Of a stretch of DNA of 64,000 bases, positions 17,512 to 30,072 are shown one piece after another (within the stretch, counting starts at the first letter, position 1; the number at the start of each line of letters is the position of its first letter). This DNA is from Bacillus mobilis (GTDB lineage: Bacteria > Bacillota > Bacilli > Bacillales > Bacillaceae_G). The position numbers and the translations under genes were made by a program. The stretch spans positions 1 to 64,000 of the forward strand of contig NZ_MACF01000046.1 in NCBI RefSeq assembly GCF_001884045.1, read 5' to 3'. Under the pieces are notes generated by a model. That model did no database searches. It worked only from the letters and a program-made list of their open reading frames with translations, and was not told the DNA's origin.

Positions 17512-17538
17512 AAAAAACGATCCAAATGGATCGTTTTT
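17512..17538 (-). terminator. Terminator of rpsT
   Basis: aaaaaacgatcca and tggatcgtttttt pair across 2-4 nt; placed just past the rpsT stop on the minus strand. Confidence 0.85.
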
Positions 17539-17546
17539 TAAACGCC

Positions 17547-17804
17547 TTACGCGTTTACTTGTTTCGCTAAGCGAGATTTTTGACGAGCTGCAGCGTTTTG
17601 GTGGATAAGACCTTTACGAGCTGCTTTGTCAAGTTTTTTAGAAGCAGTTTTGAAAGCTTCTTTAGCATTTTCAAGATCGTTATTAGTAACTAAAGCTTCT
17701 ACAGTTTTAACAGCAGAACGCATGTCAGACTTGATAGAAGCGTTATGTGAACGACGCTCTTCGCTAAGTTTAGCGCGTTTGATAGCAGATTTGATGTTTG
17801 CCAT
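17547..17804 (-). CDS. rpsT: 30S ribosomal protein S20
   Basis: 85 residues from ATG 17804 with GGAGGTGA; the open frame beyond (to 17849) has no ribosome site. Sequence [21 protein letters not shown] and the lysine/alanine-rich helices are canonical. Binds 16S rRNA in the 30S body. Monocistronic, divergent from gpr. Confidence 0.98.
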   Translation of the reverse strand: MANIKSAIKRAKLSEERRSHNASIKSDMRSAVKTVEALVTNNDLENAKEAFKTASKKLDKAARKGLIHQNAAARQKSRLAKQVNA

Positions 17805-17985
17805 ACTTTTCACCTCCCTGGTGCAATCGAATGACTCGATTCTTAACATAGAACAAGTGATATTCTATCAAACGGTGAAGAGAATTGCAATAGTATATCA
17901 ATGAAATTTCACGTAAAGGAAAGAATGACCTTATATAACTTTGGGAAATCTAACGATATTTACTATGAATTACGGAGGAGATACG

Positions 17986-19089
17986 ATGAAAGAACCATTA
18001 GATTTAAGTAAATATAGTGTTAGAACTGACCTTGCTGTAGAGGCACATCAAATGTTGCAAGAGCGCCAAGAAGAGCAAAATGGGATACAAGGAGTTATTG
18101 TAAAAGAGAGGGAAGAAGAAGGTATTACCATTACGAAAGTAACGATTGATGAAGTTGCCTCTGAATCAATGGGTAAAAAACCTGGAAATTATTTAACACT
18201 TGAAGTACAAGGTATACGTCAACAAGATACAGAGCTGCAACAAAAAGTAGAGCGCATTTTTGCAAAAGAATTTTCTTATTTCTTAGAAGATGTTGGTGTT
18301 ACGAAAGAAGCGAGTTGTTTAATTGTTGGTCTGGGGAATTGGAATGTAACGCCAGATGCGCTTGGACCGATAGTTGTAGAAAATGTATTGGTAACGAGAC
18401 ACTTGTTTCAATTGCAGCCTGAAAGTGTAGAAGAGGGGTTTAGACCTGTTAGCGCAATTCGGCCGGGGGTAATGGGAATTACAGGGATTGAAACGAGCGA
18501 TGTTATTTATGGAATCATTGAGAAGACAAAGCCAGACTTTGTCATTGCAATTGATGCATTAGCTGCTCGTTCTATTGAACGAGTAAATAGCACGATACAA
18601 ATTTCTGATACGGGAATTCATCCTGGATCGGGTGTTGGGAATAAGCGTAAGGAACTTAGTAAAGAAACATTGGGTATTCCTGTTATTGCGATTGGTGTCC
18701 CGACTGTGGTAGATGCCGTTTCGATTACAAGCGATACAATTGATTTTATTTTGAAACATTTTGGACGGGAGATGAAGGAAGGAAACAAACCTTCCCGATC
18801 TTTGTTACCAGCTGGCTTTACATTTGGAGAAAAGAAAAAGTTAACAGAAGAAGATATGCCGGATGAAAAGAGTCGGAATATGTTTTTAGGTGCTGTAGGT
18901 ACACTGGAAGATGAAGAGAAGAGAAAATTAATTTATGAAGTGTTATCTCCTCTTGGTCATAATTTAATGGTGACTCCGAAAGAAGTGGATGCTTTCATAG
19001 AGGATATGGCAAATGTAATAGCGAGTGGTTTAAATGCAGCCTTGCATCATCAAATTGACCAAGATAATACAGGAGCATATACGCATTGA
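17986..19089 (+). CDS. gpr: GPR, germination protease for small acid-soluble proteins
   Basis: 367 residues from ATG 17986 (GGAGGAG); upstream in-frame ATGs lack a ribosome site. GPR is made as a zymogen in the forespore and self-cleaves its first 15 residues; [11 protein letters not shown] places the cut after D15. It then degrades SASPs at germination, family A25. The gene is complete. Its stop overlaps the yqxA start (ATGA type). Confidence 0.96.
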   Translation: MKEPLDLSKYSVRTDLAVEAHQMLQERQEEQNGIQGVIVKEREEEGITITKVTIDEVASESMGKKPGNYLTLEVQGIRQQDTELQQKVERIFAKEFSYFLEDVGVTKEASCLIVGLGNWNVTPDALGPIVVENVLVTRHLFQLQPESVEEGFRPVSAIRPGVMGITGIETSDVIYGIIEKTKPDFVIAIDALAARSIERVNSTIQISDTGIHPGSGVGNKRKELSKETLGIPVIAIGVPTVVDAVSITSDTIDFILKHFGREMKEGNKPSRSLLPAGFTFGEKKKLTEEDMPDEKSRNMFLGAVGTLEDEEKRKLIYEVLSPLGHNLMVTPKEVDAFIEDMANVIASGLNAALHHQIDQDNTGAYTH

Positions 19090-19451
19090 TGGGAAGAGAC
19101 GATAATCATGTAAGCCGCTTTTCGCTTTTATGTATATGTAGTGCGGCCATATGTTTACTCATGATAATAGCAGGGGTGGCACTTGCTAATCATGGTTTGA
19201 AAAGTATGAAAGGTTATCAGCAAATGTCGTATGAACAAATCGCTCATATGACAGGAACAGAGGGTGCGGGTGCAGAATCAGAAATTTTGGAAAGTTCGTT
19301 TTCCGTTACTGAAAAACAAAAACAATTAGAAAGCTTAAAGAGTTTTAATGTTGTAGAAGGAATTGGTATGGCAATAGCAAGTGCTACTTATGAAGTAACA
19401 AAGTTTGGAACGGATATAGTTATTGGGAAAGTGAAAGAGATTTTTAGTTAA
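19089..19451 (+). CDS. yqxA: YqxA-like DUF3679 protein
   Basis: 120 residues. N-terminal membrane helix (SLLCICSAAICLLMIIAGVALA) followed by NHGLKSMKGYQQ and a C-terminal amphipathic part; this matches YqxA from B. subtilis, where it lies behind spoIIP and before lepA. A TTG at 19086 is one codon earlier; ATG 19089 overlaps the gpr stop. Co-transcribed with gpr. Function unknown; possible sporulation role by context. Confidence 0.8.
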   Translation: MGRDDNHVSRFSLLCICSAAICLLMIIAGVALANHGLKSMKGYQQMSYEQIAHMTGTEGAGAESEILESSFSVTEKQKQLESLKSFNVVEGIGMAIASATYEVTKFGTDIVIGKVKEIFS

Positions 19452-19464
19452 GGGTAGCAAGAAG

Positions 19465-19503
19465 AACGGTTGTCTTACCATTTTGTACGACAGCCGTTTT
19501 TTA
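19465..19503 (+). terminator. Terminator of gpr-yqxA
   Basis: aacggttgtc (19465-19474) pairs with gacagccgtt (19489-19498) with one G-U, then TTTTT. Confidence 0.85.
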
Positions 19504-19661
19504 ATTTGAAAAAGGTTTGTCTCTTATGGTTTGTTCGCATAAGATATAGATAGAATGATTTGTATTGTAAGCAGCACGAGTTTTCATTGAATCTTTGCTG
19601 CTCTATTGATATAATCAGTGCTAGTGTATATTGGCGAGACTATTAGGAGTTGAGAACATAG

Positions 19662-21485
19662 ATGAACAAAGAAGAAAGAGCAAAAAGACAGTCCAAAATT
19701 CGTAATTTCTCTATCATTGCTCATATTGACCACGGAAAATCAACGTTAGCAGACCGTATTTTAGAGAAAACAAACGCGTTAACACAACGTGAAATGAAAG
19801 CTCAATTGCTTGACTCTATGGATTTAGAGCGTGAGCGTGGTATTACAATTAAATTAAACGCAGTACAGTTAACGTATAAAGCAAAAGACGGTGAAGAATA
19901 TATTCTTCACTTAATTGATACACCAGGACACGTCGACTTTACGTACGAAGTATCTCGTAGTTTAGCGGCTTGTGAAGGTGCAATTCTTGTAGTGGATGCA
20001 GCGCAAGGTATTGAGGCGCAAACGTTAGCGAACGTATACTTAGCGCTTGATAACAATTTAGAAATTTTACCGGTTATTAATAAAATCGACTTACCAAGTG
20101 CAGATCCAGAACGTGTGCGTCAAGAGGTAGAAGATGTAATCGGTTTAGATGCATCAGAAGCGGTACTTGCTTCAGCGAAAGCTGGTATTGGTATTGAAGA
20201 TATTTTAGAACAAATCGTTGAAAAAGTACCAGCACCAACAGGTGATTCAGAAGAGCCGTTACAATGTATGATCTTTGACTCTTTATATGATCCGTACCGC
20301 GGTGTAATTGCTTATATCCGTGTTGTAAATGGAACGGTAAAAGTTGGCGATAAAGTACGTATGATGGCAACTGGTAAAGAATTTGAAGTAACAGAAGTAG
20401 GTGTATTTACACCGAAGACTACGCAACGTGATGAGTTAACTGTAGGTGATGTAGGTTTCTTAGCGGCATCGATTAAAAATGTTGGTGACACACGCGTTGG
20501 TGATACGATTACACATGCGAAACGTCCAGCTGCAGAGCCGTTAGCAGGTTATCGTAAATTAAATCCAATGGTATTCTGTGGTTTATATCCAATCGATTCT
20601 GCACGTTACAACGACTTACGTGATGCGTTAGAAAAATTAGAGTTAAACGATTCTGCACTTGAGTTTGAACCAGAAACATCTCAAGCACTAGGATTTGGTT
20701 TCCGTTGTGGATTCTTAGGACTTCTTCACATGGAAATCATTCAAGAGCGTATTGAACGTGAATTTAAAATTGACTTAATTACAACAGCGCCAAGCGTTAT
20801 TTATAAAGTGTATTTAACAAACGGTGAAGATGTAATTGTTGATAATCCATCTAATATGCCAGATCCACAGTCTATCGATCGCGTAGAAGAGCCGTTTGTG
20901 AAGGCTTCAATTATGGTGCCGAATGACTATGTTGGAGCTGTAATGGAAATTTGCCAAGGTAAACGTGGAACGTTTATTGATATGCAATATTTAGATGAAA
21001 CACGTGTTACATTAACGTATGAAATCCCATTATCAGAAATCGTATATGATTTCTTCGATCAATTGAAATCAAATACAAAAGGGTATGCATCATTTGATTA
21101 CGAGTTAATTGGTTATAAACCATCTAAACTTGTGAAAATGGATATTCTTTTAAATAATGAACAAGTGGATGCTTTATCATTTATCGTACACCGTGATTCA
21201 GCGTATGACCGTGGTAAAGTAATCGTAGAGAAATTAAAAGAATTAATTCCGAGACAACAGTTCGAAGTGCCAATTCAGGCGACTATCGGAAACAAAGTTG
21301 TAGCACGTTCTACAATTAAGGCGATGCGTAAAAACGTACTTGCAAAATGTTACGGTGGTGACATTTCTCGTAAGCGTAAACTTCTTGATAAGCAAAAAGA
21401 AGGTAAAAAACGTATGAAGTCTGTTGGTTCTGTAGAAGTACCGCAAGAAGCATTCATGGCTGTACTGAAAATGGATGACAATTAA
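19662..21485 (+). CDS. lepA: Elongation factor 4 (LepA)
   Basis: 607-residue translational GTPase related to EF-G, thought to act in 30S biogenesis or back-translocation. G1 is AHIDHGKST, followed by [14 protein letters not shown] and NKID; the C-terminal domain ends with the LepA signature [23 protein letters not shown]. Translation initiates at ATG 19662 behind TTAGGAG. Single gene between terminators. Confidence 0.98.
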   Translation: MNKEERAKRQSKIRNFSIIAHIDHGKSTLADRILEKTNALTQREMKAQLLDSMDLERERGITIKLNAVQLTYKAKDGEEYILHLIDTPGHVDFTYEVSRSLAACEGAILVVDAAQGIEAQTLANVYLALDNNLEILPVINKIDLPSADPERVRQEVEDVIGLDASEAVLASAKAGIGIEDILEQIVEKVPAPTGDSEEPLQCMIFDSLYDPYRGVIAYIRVVNGTVKVGDKVRMMATGKEFEVTEVGVFTPKTTQRDELTVGDVGFLAASIKNVGDTRVGDTITHAKRPAAEPLAGYRKLNPMVFCGLYPIDSARYNDLRDALEKLELNDSALEFEPETSQALGFGFRCGFLGLLHMEIIQERIEREFKIDLITTAPSVIYKVYLTNGEDVIVDNPSNMPDPQSIDRVEEPFVKASIMVPNDYVGAVMEICQGKRGTFIDMQYLDETRVTLTYEIPLSEIVYDFFDQLKSNTKGYASFDYELIGYKPSKLVKMDILLNNEQVDALSFIVHRDSAYDRGKVIVEKLKELIPRQQFEVPIQATIGNKVVARSTIKAMRKNVLAKCYGGDISRKRKLLDKQKEGKKRMKSVGSVEVPQEAFMAVLKMDDN

Positions 21486-21512
21486 TAATTGATTGTTATT
21501 TCATGCGAATTG

Positions 21513-21552
21513 ATATAAAAAAGAAGTCGTCTATACGGCTTCTTTTTTATAT
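21513..21552 (+). terminator. Terminator of lepA
   Basis: atataaaaaagaag and cttcttttttatat pair around gtcgtctatacgg; U-rich 3' arm. Confidence 0.85.
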
Positions 21553-21572
21553 CATTACTTTTTAGACAACGT

Positions 21573-21609
21573 AGCTTCTCTCATTTACAATAGTGAGAGA
21601 GCTTTTTAG
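21573..21609 (+). terminator. Second terminator-like hairpin in front of the HxlR gene
   Basis: agct-ctctcat (21573-21584, T21577 bulged) pairs with gtgagag-agct (21593-21603) and is followed by TTTTT. It ends 26 nt before the HxlR start codon, so it is either a backup terminator for lepA or an attenuator in the leader. Confidence 0.6.
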
Positions 21610-21634
21610 TTCATATAGAGTTAGGAGTTTGTTA

Positions 21635-22009
21635 ATGTCCGAAAATATTCGAAAAGATATTCACGAGAAAATACAAAATGGTAATTTTAATTGTGAAAAG
21701 GAATTGACGCTTTCTATTATTAGTGGGAAGTGGAAAGTTGTGATACTGTGGCATCTTGGTGTGGAAGGGCCTCATCGTTTTAGTGAATTACAACGATTAT
21801 TCCCAAGCATCTCTCATAAAGTTTTGTCAAATCAATTAAAAGAGTTAATGGAAGATGGGATTGTTGACAGAACAGTATACCCAGAAATTCCTCCGCGAGT
21901 GGAGTATTATATGACGGAATTGGGCATGTCGCTTTTACCAATCGTTGAAATGATGTATGATTGGGGAAAAATGCGAATGGAGCAAATTCGTAATACGTTA
22001 GAGAAGTAA
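21635..22009 (+). CDS. HxlR/YodB-type winged-helix regulator
   Basis: 124 residues from ATG 21635 (TTAGGAG); longer upstream frame overlaps the hairpin and is unlikely. HxlR fold: a cysteine near the N-terminus (FNCEKELTLSIISGKWKVVILWHL) as in redox- or aldehyde-sensing YodB/HxlR proteins, then FSELQRLFPSISHKVLSNQLKELMEDG. Ligand unknown. Neighbouring genes do not reveal a target. Terminated separately from hemW. Confidence 0.9.
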   Translation: MSENIRKDIHEKIQNGNFNCEKELTLSIISGKWKVVILWHLGVEGPHRFSELQRLFPSISHKVLSNQLKELMEDGIVDRTVYPEIPPRVEYYMTELGMSLLPIVEMMYDWGKMRMEQIRNTLEK

Positions 22010-22040
22010 AGAAGCCTCCCGAGCGCGGAGGCTTTCTTTT
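22010..22040 (+). terminator. Terminator of the HxlR gene
   Basis: aagcctcc (22012-22019) with ggaggctt (22027-22034), then tctttt. Confidence 0.85.
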
Positions 22041-22060
22041 TAGAAAGGTAGGAGTTATAT

Positions 22061-23200
22061 TTGGTGCAAGCTGCATATATTCATATTCCGTTTTGTCAGC
22101 ATATTTGTCACTATTGTGATTTTAATAAAGTATTTATTGAACGCCAACCGGTCGATCAATATTTAGAGTATTTAGAGAAGGAAATAATAAATACAGTTCA
22201 AAAGGTACCATTTGATAGTATGAAAACGATTTTTGTTGGTGGAGGAACTCCGACAGCGTTAAATATGGAGCAGACAAAAAAGTTACTCGATATTATAAAC
22301 CGTCGCTTACGTCCATTTGCTCCGAATTGTGAATTAACATTTGAAGCGAATCCAGGTGATTTACCGAAAGAGAAGTTACATGTATTGCTAGAAGGTGGAG
22401 TGAACCGCATTAGTTTTGGTGTGCAAACATTTCGAGATGAATTGCTTGAGAAAATTGGGCGCAAGCATACGAGGGAAGATGCGTTTGTAGCAATTAGAGA
22501 AGCGCAGGAAGTAGGCTTCAAAAATATAAATGTGGATATTATTTATGCTCTGCCAGGGCAGACGATAGAAGATGTGAAAGAAACGTTAGATATTGCTTTT
22601 ACGCTCGGTGTACAACATTTCTCGGCCTACTCATTAATTGTGGAACCGAAAACTGTGTTTTATAACTTAATGAATAAAGGGAAACTAAGACTTCCAGGTG
22701 AAGACCATGAAGCAAAAATGTACGAAATGGTAATGGATGAAATGGAGAAACATGGCTATACTCAGTATGAAATTAGCAATTTCTCAAAAGGTGATAATGA
22801 AAGTAGACATAATCTCACATACTGGAATAATGAAGAGTATTATGGGTTTGGAGCTGGAGCGCATAGTTATGTAAATGGAGAACGTATCCAAAATGTAGGG
22901 CCGCTCAAGCAATATTTCAATAAAATTGATGAAACTGGATTTCCGTATTTAGATGTTCACGCGGTGACGGAGAAAGAAAGAATGGAAGAAGAGTTGTTCT
23001 TAGGGCTTCGAAAAACAAAAGGTGTATCTAAAATAGGGTTTCAAAAGAAATTTAATATGGAAATGGATAAAGTTTTCGCGAAGCAGTTACAAAGCAACGA
23101 AGAACAAGGGTTGCTTGAAGAGAGCAATGGATATGTTCGTTTAACGCGAAAAGGAAAATTATTAGGGAATGAAGTATTCCAATCATTTTTGATTGACTAA
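22061..23200 (+). CDS. hemW: HemW heme chaperone, radical SAM family
   Basis: 379 residues, formerly annotated as oxygen-independent coproporphyrinogen oxidase. The radical SAM cluster motif is CQHICHYC (C12, C16, C19); FVGGGTPTAL and FGVQTF are typical. HemW lacks the extra cysteine of true HemN and inserts heme into membrane proteins. TTG 22061 or GTG 22064 can start it after GGTAGGAG. Precedes the hrcA operon as in B. subtilis. Confidence 0.94.
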   Translation: MVQAAYIHIPFCQHICHYCDFNKVFIERQPVDQYLEYLEKEIINTVQKVPFDSMKTIFVGGGTPTALNMEQTKKLLDIINRRLRPFAPNCELTFEANPGDLPKEKLHVLLEGGVNRISFGVQTFRDELLEKIGRKHTREDAFVAIREAQEVGFKNINVDIIYALPGQTIEDVKETLDIAFTLGVQHFSAYSLIVEPKTVFYNLMNKGKLRLPGEDHEAKMYEMVMDEMEKHGYTQYEISNFSKGDNESRHNLTYWNNEEYYGFGAGAHSYVNGERIQNVGPLKQYFNKIDETGFPYLDVHAVTEKERMEEELFLGLRKTKGVSKIGFQKKFNMEMDKVFAKQLQSNEEQGLLEESNGYVRLTRKGKLLGNEVFQSFLID

Positions 23201-23250
23201 TTAAATGTTCCATTAACGTGAAAAAGTTTCATTATTTCGTGACGTTTCCG

Positions 23251-23317
23251 TTGACAATTGAATGTCAATTTTGGTAAGTTATTAATAGATTTAGCACTCG
23301 AAGACAAAGAGTGCTAA
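23251..23317 (+). promoter_or_regulatory. hrcA promoter with CIRCE operator
   Basis: CIRCE is perfect: TTAGCACTC (23291-23299), 9-nt spacer, GAGTGCTAA (23309-23317). HrcA binds it, so the operon is autoregulated. TTGACA at 23251-23256 with TAAGTT 18 nt downstream is the likely promoter; TTGACA and TGTCAA (23263-23268) also form an inverted repeat. Confidence 0.93.
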
Positions 23318-23333
23318 CAGAGGTGATGATGAG

Positions 23334-24350
23334 ATGCTTACGGAACGTCAGCTCTTAATTTTACAAACAATTATTGATGACTTTATTGGATCAGCGCAAC
23401 CTGTTGGATCGAGGACGTTGGCTAAGAAAGATGAAATTACGTTTAGTTCAGCTACTATTCGAAATGAAATGGCTGATTTAGAGGAACTAGGATTTATTGA
23501 AAAAACGCATAGTTCTTCAGGACGTGTTCCTTCTGAAAAAGGATATCGTTTTTATGTAGACCATCTTTTAGCGCCGCAAAACTTACCGACCGATGAAATT
23601 GTACAAATTAAAGATTTATTTGCTGAAAGAATTTTTGAAGCGGAAAAGATTGCACAGCAATCGGCTCAAATTTTATCAGAGCTTACGAATTATACGGCCA
23701 TTGTTCTTGGACCGAAGTTAAGCACAAATAAACTTAAAAACGTACAAATTGTACCGCTTGATCGTCAAACTGCAGTCGCTATTATTGTAACGGATACAGG
23801 GCATGTACAAAGCAAAACGATTACCGTTCCGGAATCTGTTGATTTATCAGATTTAGAAAAAATGGTTAATATTTTAAATGAAAAGCTGTCGGGCGTACCA
23901 ATGTCGGAACTCCATAACAAAATCTTTAAAGAGATTGTTACAGTTTTACGTGGGTATGTTCATAATTACGATAGTGCAATAAAAATGTTAGATGGTACAT
24001 TTCAAGTTCCTTTATCGGAAAAGATATACTTTGGAGGCAAAGCAAATATGCTTTCGCAACCAGAGTTCCATGACATTCACAAAGTAAGATCCTTACTGAC
24101 GATGATTGATAATGAAGCCGAGTTTTATGACATCTTGCGTCATAAACAAGTAGGTATTCAAGTGAAAATAGGTAGGGAAAACTCTGCGACAGCCATGGAA
24201 GATTGTAGTTTAATTTCTGCAACATATTCGATTGGAGAAGAGCAACTTGGAACAATTGCTATTTTAGGTCCGACAAGAATGCAATACTCTCGGGTAATTA
24301 GTTTGTTACAGTTATTTACGAGACAATTTACTGATGGACTTAAAAAGTAA
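23334..24350 (+). CDS. hrcA: Heat-inducible repressor HrcA
   Basis: 338 residues. N-terminal winged helix ([53 protein letters not shown]) and C-terminal GAF-like domain. Represses at CIRCE with GroEL as co-factor. GAGGTGATG gives the ribosome site. First gene of hrcA-grpE-dnaK-dnaJ. Confidence 0.97.
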   Translation: MLTERQLLILQTIIDDFIGSAQPVGSRTLAKKDEITFSSATIRNEMADLEELGFIEKTHSSSGRVPSEKGYRFYVDHLLAPQNLPTDEIVQIKDLFAERIFEAEKIAQQSAQILSELTNYTAIVLGPKLSTNKLKNVQIVPLDRQTAVAIIVTDTGHVQSKTITVPESVDLSDLEKMVNILNEKLSGVPMSELHNKIFKEIVTVLRGYVHNYDSAIKMLDGTFQVPLSEKIYFGGKANMLSQPEFHDIHKVRSLLTMIDNEAEFYDILRHKQVGIQVKIGRENSATAMEDCSLISATYSIGEEQLGTIAILGPTRMQYSRVISLLQLFTRQFTDGLKK

Positions 24351-24464
24351 ATGAGAGTAATACATTCGCTCAAGTAATGAAATTTTCATTGCTGTGTGTA
24401 ATATATAATGCTTAGGTAATTGTGCTTAGCATAATACCTAATACCTTTTAAGGAGGTGAATATT

Positions 24465-26893
<2,429 letters not shown>

Positions 26894-26913
26894 TATAAAT
26901 AAGTAAGATGACA

Positions 26914-26952
26914 AAAAGTCAAAGTCAAGCGTGCCTTGGCTTTGGCTTTTTT
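26914..26952 (+). terminator. Leaky terminator between dnaK and dnaJ
   Basis: aaaagtcaaagtcaag (26914-26929) pairs with cttggctttggctttt (26935-26950) over 16 bp with G-U pairs, loop cgtgc, then TT. Placed between operon genes, it probably permits partial read-through. Confidence 0.75.
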
Positions 26953-27086
26953 CATGAATGAGAAGAAAAGTGTGAGGTTCTTAAGTTTTTTACTTTGCAT
27001 ACTGTAAGTGAGGAAACTTTGTTGCAAAGCACTTTCTTTCGGTGTTAAAATTACGTTTATGTGAAAGATTCGGGGGTTGTAAATTT

Positions 27087-28205
27087 ATGAGTAAACGAGA
27101 TTATTATGAGGTCCTTGGACTTAGCCAGGGTGCTTCAAAAGATGAAATAAAAAAAGCGTATCGTCGTTTGGCTAAAAAATACCATCCAGACGTAAGTAAA
27201 GAAGAAAATGCAATTGAAAAGTTTAAAGAAGTACAAGAAGCATATGAAGTATTAAGCGACGATCAAAAGCGCGCGCAATATGATCAATTTGGTCATGCTG
27301 GTGCAAATCAAGGTTTCGGTGGCTTTGGCGGCGGAGGAGACTTCGGCGGTGGCTTCGGTTTCGAAGATATCTTTAGTTCGTTCTTTGGCGGCGGTGGTGG
27401 CGGTAGACGTCGTGATCCAAATGCTCCGCGTCAAGGTGCTGACTTACAATATCAAGTTACTTTAGAGTTTGAAGAAGCTATTTTTGGTAAAGAATTAAAT
27501 GTCGAGATTCCAGTTGAAGATCCATGTGATACTTGTAAAGGTAGCGGAGCGAAACCAGGAACTTCAAAAGAAACATGTAAACATTGTTCAGGTTCAGGGC
27601 AAGTAAGTGTAGAACAAAATACACCATTTGGTCGTATCGTAAACCGTCAAGCTTGTGGTCACTGTTCAGGAACTGGTCAAATGATTAAAGAAAAATGTAC
27701 GACATGTCACGGTTCTGGTAAAGTGCGTAAACGTAAAAAAATCAACGTTAAAATTCCAGCAGGTATCGATAATGGTCAACAAATTCGTGTATCCGGAAAA
27801 GGTGAAGCGGGCGTAAATGGCGGACCAGCAGGGGATTTATATGTAGTTGTTCATGTGAGAAATCATGAATTCTTTGAGCGTGAAGGAGATCACATTATTT
27901 GCGAAATGCCATTAACATTTGCGCAAATGGCACTTGGTGCTGAAGTGGAAGTTCCTACTGTTCATGGGAAAGTGAAGCTGAAAATTCCAGCAGGAACACA
28001 AACAGGAACAGAATTCCGCTTAAAAGGAAAGGGTGCTCCGAACGTACGTGGATACGGTCAAGGAGATCAATATGTAGTTGTTCGTGTTGTTGTACCGACG
28101 AAATTAACTTCACATCAAAAAGATTTATTACGTGAATTTGCGGGACAAGAAGAGCAGGATGATAGTTTGTTTGGAAAGCTTAAACGTGCTATCAAAGGGG
28201 AATAA
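27087..28205 (+). CDS. dnaJ: Chaperone DnaJ (Hsp40)
   Basis: 372 residues from ATG 27087. J domain with KKYHPD motif, Gly/Phe-rich linker, four CxxCxGxG zinc repeats ([32 protein letters not shown]), then substrate-binding domains. Stimulates DnaK ATPase. The ribosome site is weak (CGGGGG). The upstream open frame from 27042 is not needed. Confidence 0.97.
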   Translation: MSKRDYYEVLGLSQGASKDEIKKAYRRLAKKYHPDVSKEENAIEKFKEVQEAYEVLSDDQKRAQYDQFGHAGANQGFGGFGGGGDFGGGFGFEDIFSSFFGGGGGGRRRDPNAPRQGADLQYQVTLEFEEAIFGKELNVEIPVEDPCDTCKGSGAKPGTSKETCKHCSGSGQVSVEQNTPFGRIVNRQACGHCSGTGQMIKEKCTTCHGSGKVRKRKKINVKIPAGIDNGQQIRVSGKGEAGVNGGPAGDLYVVVHVRNHEFFEREGDHIICEMPLTFAQMALGAEVEVPTVHGKVKLKIPAGTQTGTEFRLKGKGAPNVRGYGQGDQYVVVRVVVPTKLTSHQKDLLREFAGQEEQDDSLFGKLKRAIKGE

Positions 28206-28233
28206 TGGAAATAAAAAATGGAGTTGGTAAATT

Positions 28234-29172
28234 GTGAAATGGTCAGAAGTTAGTATTCATACAACAGAAGAAGCAGTAGAAGCTGTCTCTCATATTTTAC
28301 ATGAAGCTGGTGCTAGTGGAGTTGCGATTGAGGATCCAGCGGAGTTGACGAAAGAGCGCGAGCAACAATATGGTGAAATTTATGCATTGAACCCAGATGA
28401 ATATCCGGCGGAAGGTGTATTAATAAAAGCATATTTCCCACAAACGGATTCTTTACAGGAAACGATTGCGGGTGTAAAATCATCTATTGATATGCTTCCA
28501 TCTTACGACATCGAAATTGGTACTGGAAATATTACCGTTAACGAAGTCAATGAAGAAGATTGGGCTACTGCTTGGAAAAAGTATTACCATCCAGTACAAA
28601 TTTCTGATACATTCACAATTGTGCCGACGTGGGAAGAATATACACCATCTTCTCCGGAAGAAAAAATTATTGAATTAGATCCAGGTATGGCGTTTGGAAC
28701 GGGAACTCATCCGACAACAACGATGTGTATTCGTGCTTTAGAAAAAACAGTTCAGCCAGGTGATACGATCATTGATGTAGGAACAGGTTCTGGTGTACTT
28801 AGTATTGCAGCAGCAAGATTAGGTGCGTCTTCTGTTCAAGCGTATGATTTAGATCCGGTTGCAGTGGAAAGTGCAGAAATGAATGTACGTTTAAATAAAA
28901 CAGATGATATCGTGTCTGTTGGGCAAAATAGTCTTTTAGAAGGCATTGAAGGTCCTGTTGATTTAATCGTAGCTAACTTATTAGCAGAAATTATTCTATT
29001 ATTCCCTGAAGATGCAGCGAGAGTTGTGAAGTCGGGCGGATTATTTATTACATCGGGCATCATTGCTGCGAAGGAAAAAGTAATTTCTGAAGCGCTAGAA
29101 AAAGCCGGATTTACAATTGAAGAAGTGTTACGAATGGAAGATTGGGTAGCAATTATTGCACGAAATGCGTAA
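28234..29172 (+). CDS. prmA: Ribosomal protein L11 methyltransferase
   Basis: 312 residues. N-terminal L11-binding domain ([22 protein letters not shown]) and C-terminal SAM domain with [34 protein letters not shown] and [11 protein letters not shown] start after GGAGTTGG. It follows dnaJ, as in B. subtilis. Confidence 0.96.
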   Translation: MKWSEVSIHTTEEAVEAVSHILHEAGASGVAIEDPAELTKEREQQYGEIYALNPDEYPAEGVLIKAYFPQTDSLQETIAGVKSSIDMLPSYDIEIGTGNITVNEVNEEDWATAWKKYYHPVQISDTFTIVPTWEEYTPSSPEEKIIELDPGMAFGTGTHPTTTMCIRALEKTVQPGDTIIDVGTGSGVLSIAAARLGASSVQAYDLDPVAVESAEMNVRLNKTDDIVSVGQNSLLEGIEGPVDLIVANLLAEIILLFPEDAARVVKSGGLFITSGIIAAKEKVISEALEKAGFTIEEVLRMEDWVAIIARNA

Positions 29173-29201
29173 TATAGATTTTAGTCTATAATGAAAAGGG
29201 G

Positions 29202-29227
29202 AGTCTCTCACTATAAAGTGAGGGACT
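29202..29227 (+). other. Hairpin after prmA
   Basis: agtctctcact (29202-29212) pairs with agtgagggact (29217-29227), 11 bp with one G-U; the following tgccgtttg is only weakly U-rich, so termination is possible but uncertain. Confidence 0.5.
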
Positions 29228-29255
29228 TGCCGTTTGTTATATGAAAAATGATAAC

Positions 29256-29299
29256 GTTTCGTTCTTTTCGTAAGTATTGACTTACGAAAGGAACGAAAC
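29256..29299. repeat. 20-bp inverted repeat with 4-nt loop before rsmE
   Basis: The arms 29256-29275 and 29280-29299 match at 19 of 20 positions, the odd one giving a G-U pair; loop ATTG. It ends 17 nt before the rsmE start and is not followed by T's. It could be an operator, an RNA structure or a dispersed palindrome. Confidence 0.8.
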
Positions 29300-29316
29300 T
29301 CTACTAAGGTGATTAT

Positions 29317-30066
29317 ATGCAACGTTATTTTGTAGAAGAGAAGTATGTAAATGAGACAAGTATTCGCATTGTAGGTGATGACGTACATCATATCGCAAGA
29401 GTGATGCGTATGTCAGCTGGTGATCACATTTATTGCTGTGTAAACGGAAAAACAGCCGTATGTTCAATTGATGAAATTACCAGTGAATTTATTAATACGG
29501 CTATTGTAGAATGGGTAGAGGCGTCAAGTGAACTTCCTGTTTTCGTGACGATTGCAAGTGGACTGCCGAAAGGAGACAAGCTAGAGTTAATTTTTCAAAA
29601 AGGAACTGAGCTTGGGGCAGCTGCATTCTTACCATTTCAAGCATCTCGCTCTATTGTAAAATGGGATGCAAAAAAAGCTGATAAAAAAGTTGAGCGTTTA
29701 AGAAAAATTGTGAAAGAAGCTGCGGAACAATCACATAGAAGTGAAGTTCCAGAAGTACATGCTCCGGCATCGTTTAAACAATTGCTTTCGATGAGTGGTG
29801 AGTATGATGTTTGTCTTGTTGCTTACGAAGAGGAAGCAAAACAAGGCGAGAAATCTAACTTTGCGAAAGCTTTAACGACGATGAAACCAGGTCAAAAGCT
29901 ATTGATTGTATTTGGCCCAGAAGGCGGTTTAGCCGAGGAAGAGATTACAACGCTTCGTGAACATAAATTTGTACCATGTAGTTTAGGACCAAGAATTTTA
30001 AGAACAGAAACGGCGCCGTTATACGCGTTAAGTGCTGCTTCGTATCATTTTGAATTGATGGGGTGA
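29317..30066 (+). CDS. rsmE: 16S rRNA (uracil1498-N3)-methyltransferase RsmE
   Basis: 249-residue SPOUT methyltransferase. An N-terminal PUA-like domain (MQRYFVEEKYV...) precedes the knotted SAM site (LLIVFGPEGGLAEEEI, CSLGPRILRTETAPL). Modifies the 30S decoding region. AAGGTGAT ribosome site. mtaB starts 7 nt after its stop. Confidence 0.96.
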   Translation: MQRYFVEEKYVNETSIRIVGDDVHHIARVMRMSAGDHIYCCVNGKTAVCSIDEITSEFINTAIVEWVEASSELPVFVTIASGLPKGDKLELIFQKGTELGAAAFLPFQASRSIVKWDAKKADKKVERLRKIVKEAAEQSHRSEVPEVHAPASFKQLLSMSGEYDVCLVAYEEEAKQGEKSNFAKALTTMKPGQKLLIVFGPEGGLAEEEITTLREHKFVPCSLGPRILRTETAPLYALSAASYHFELMG

Positions 30067-30072
30067 TGATCA

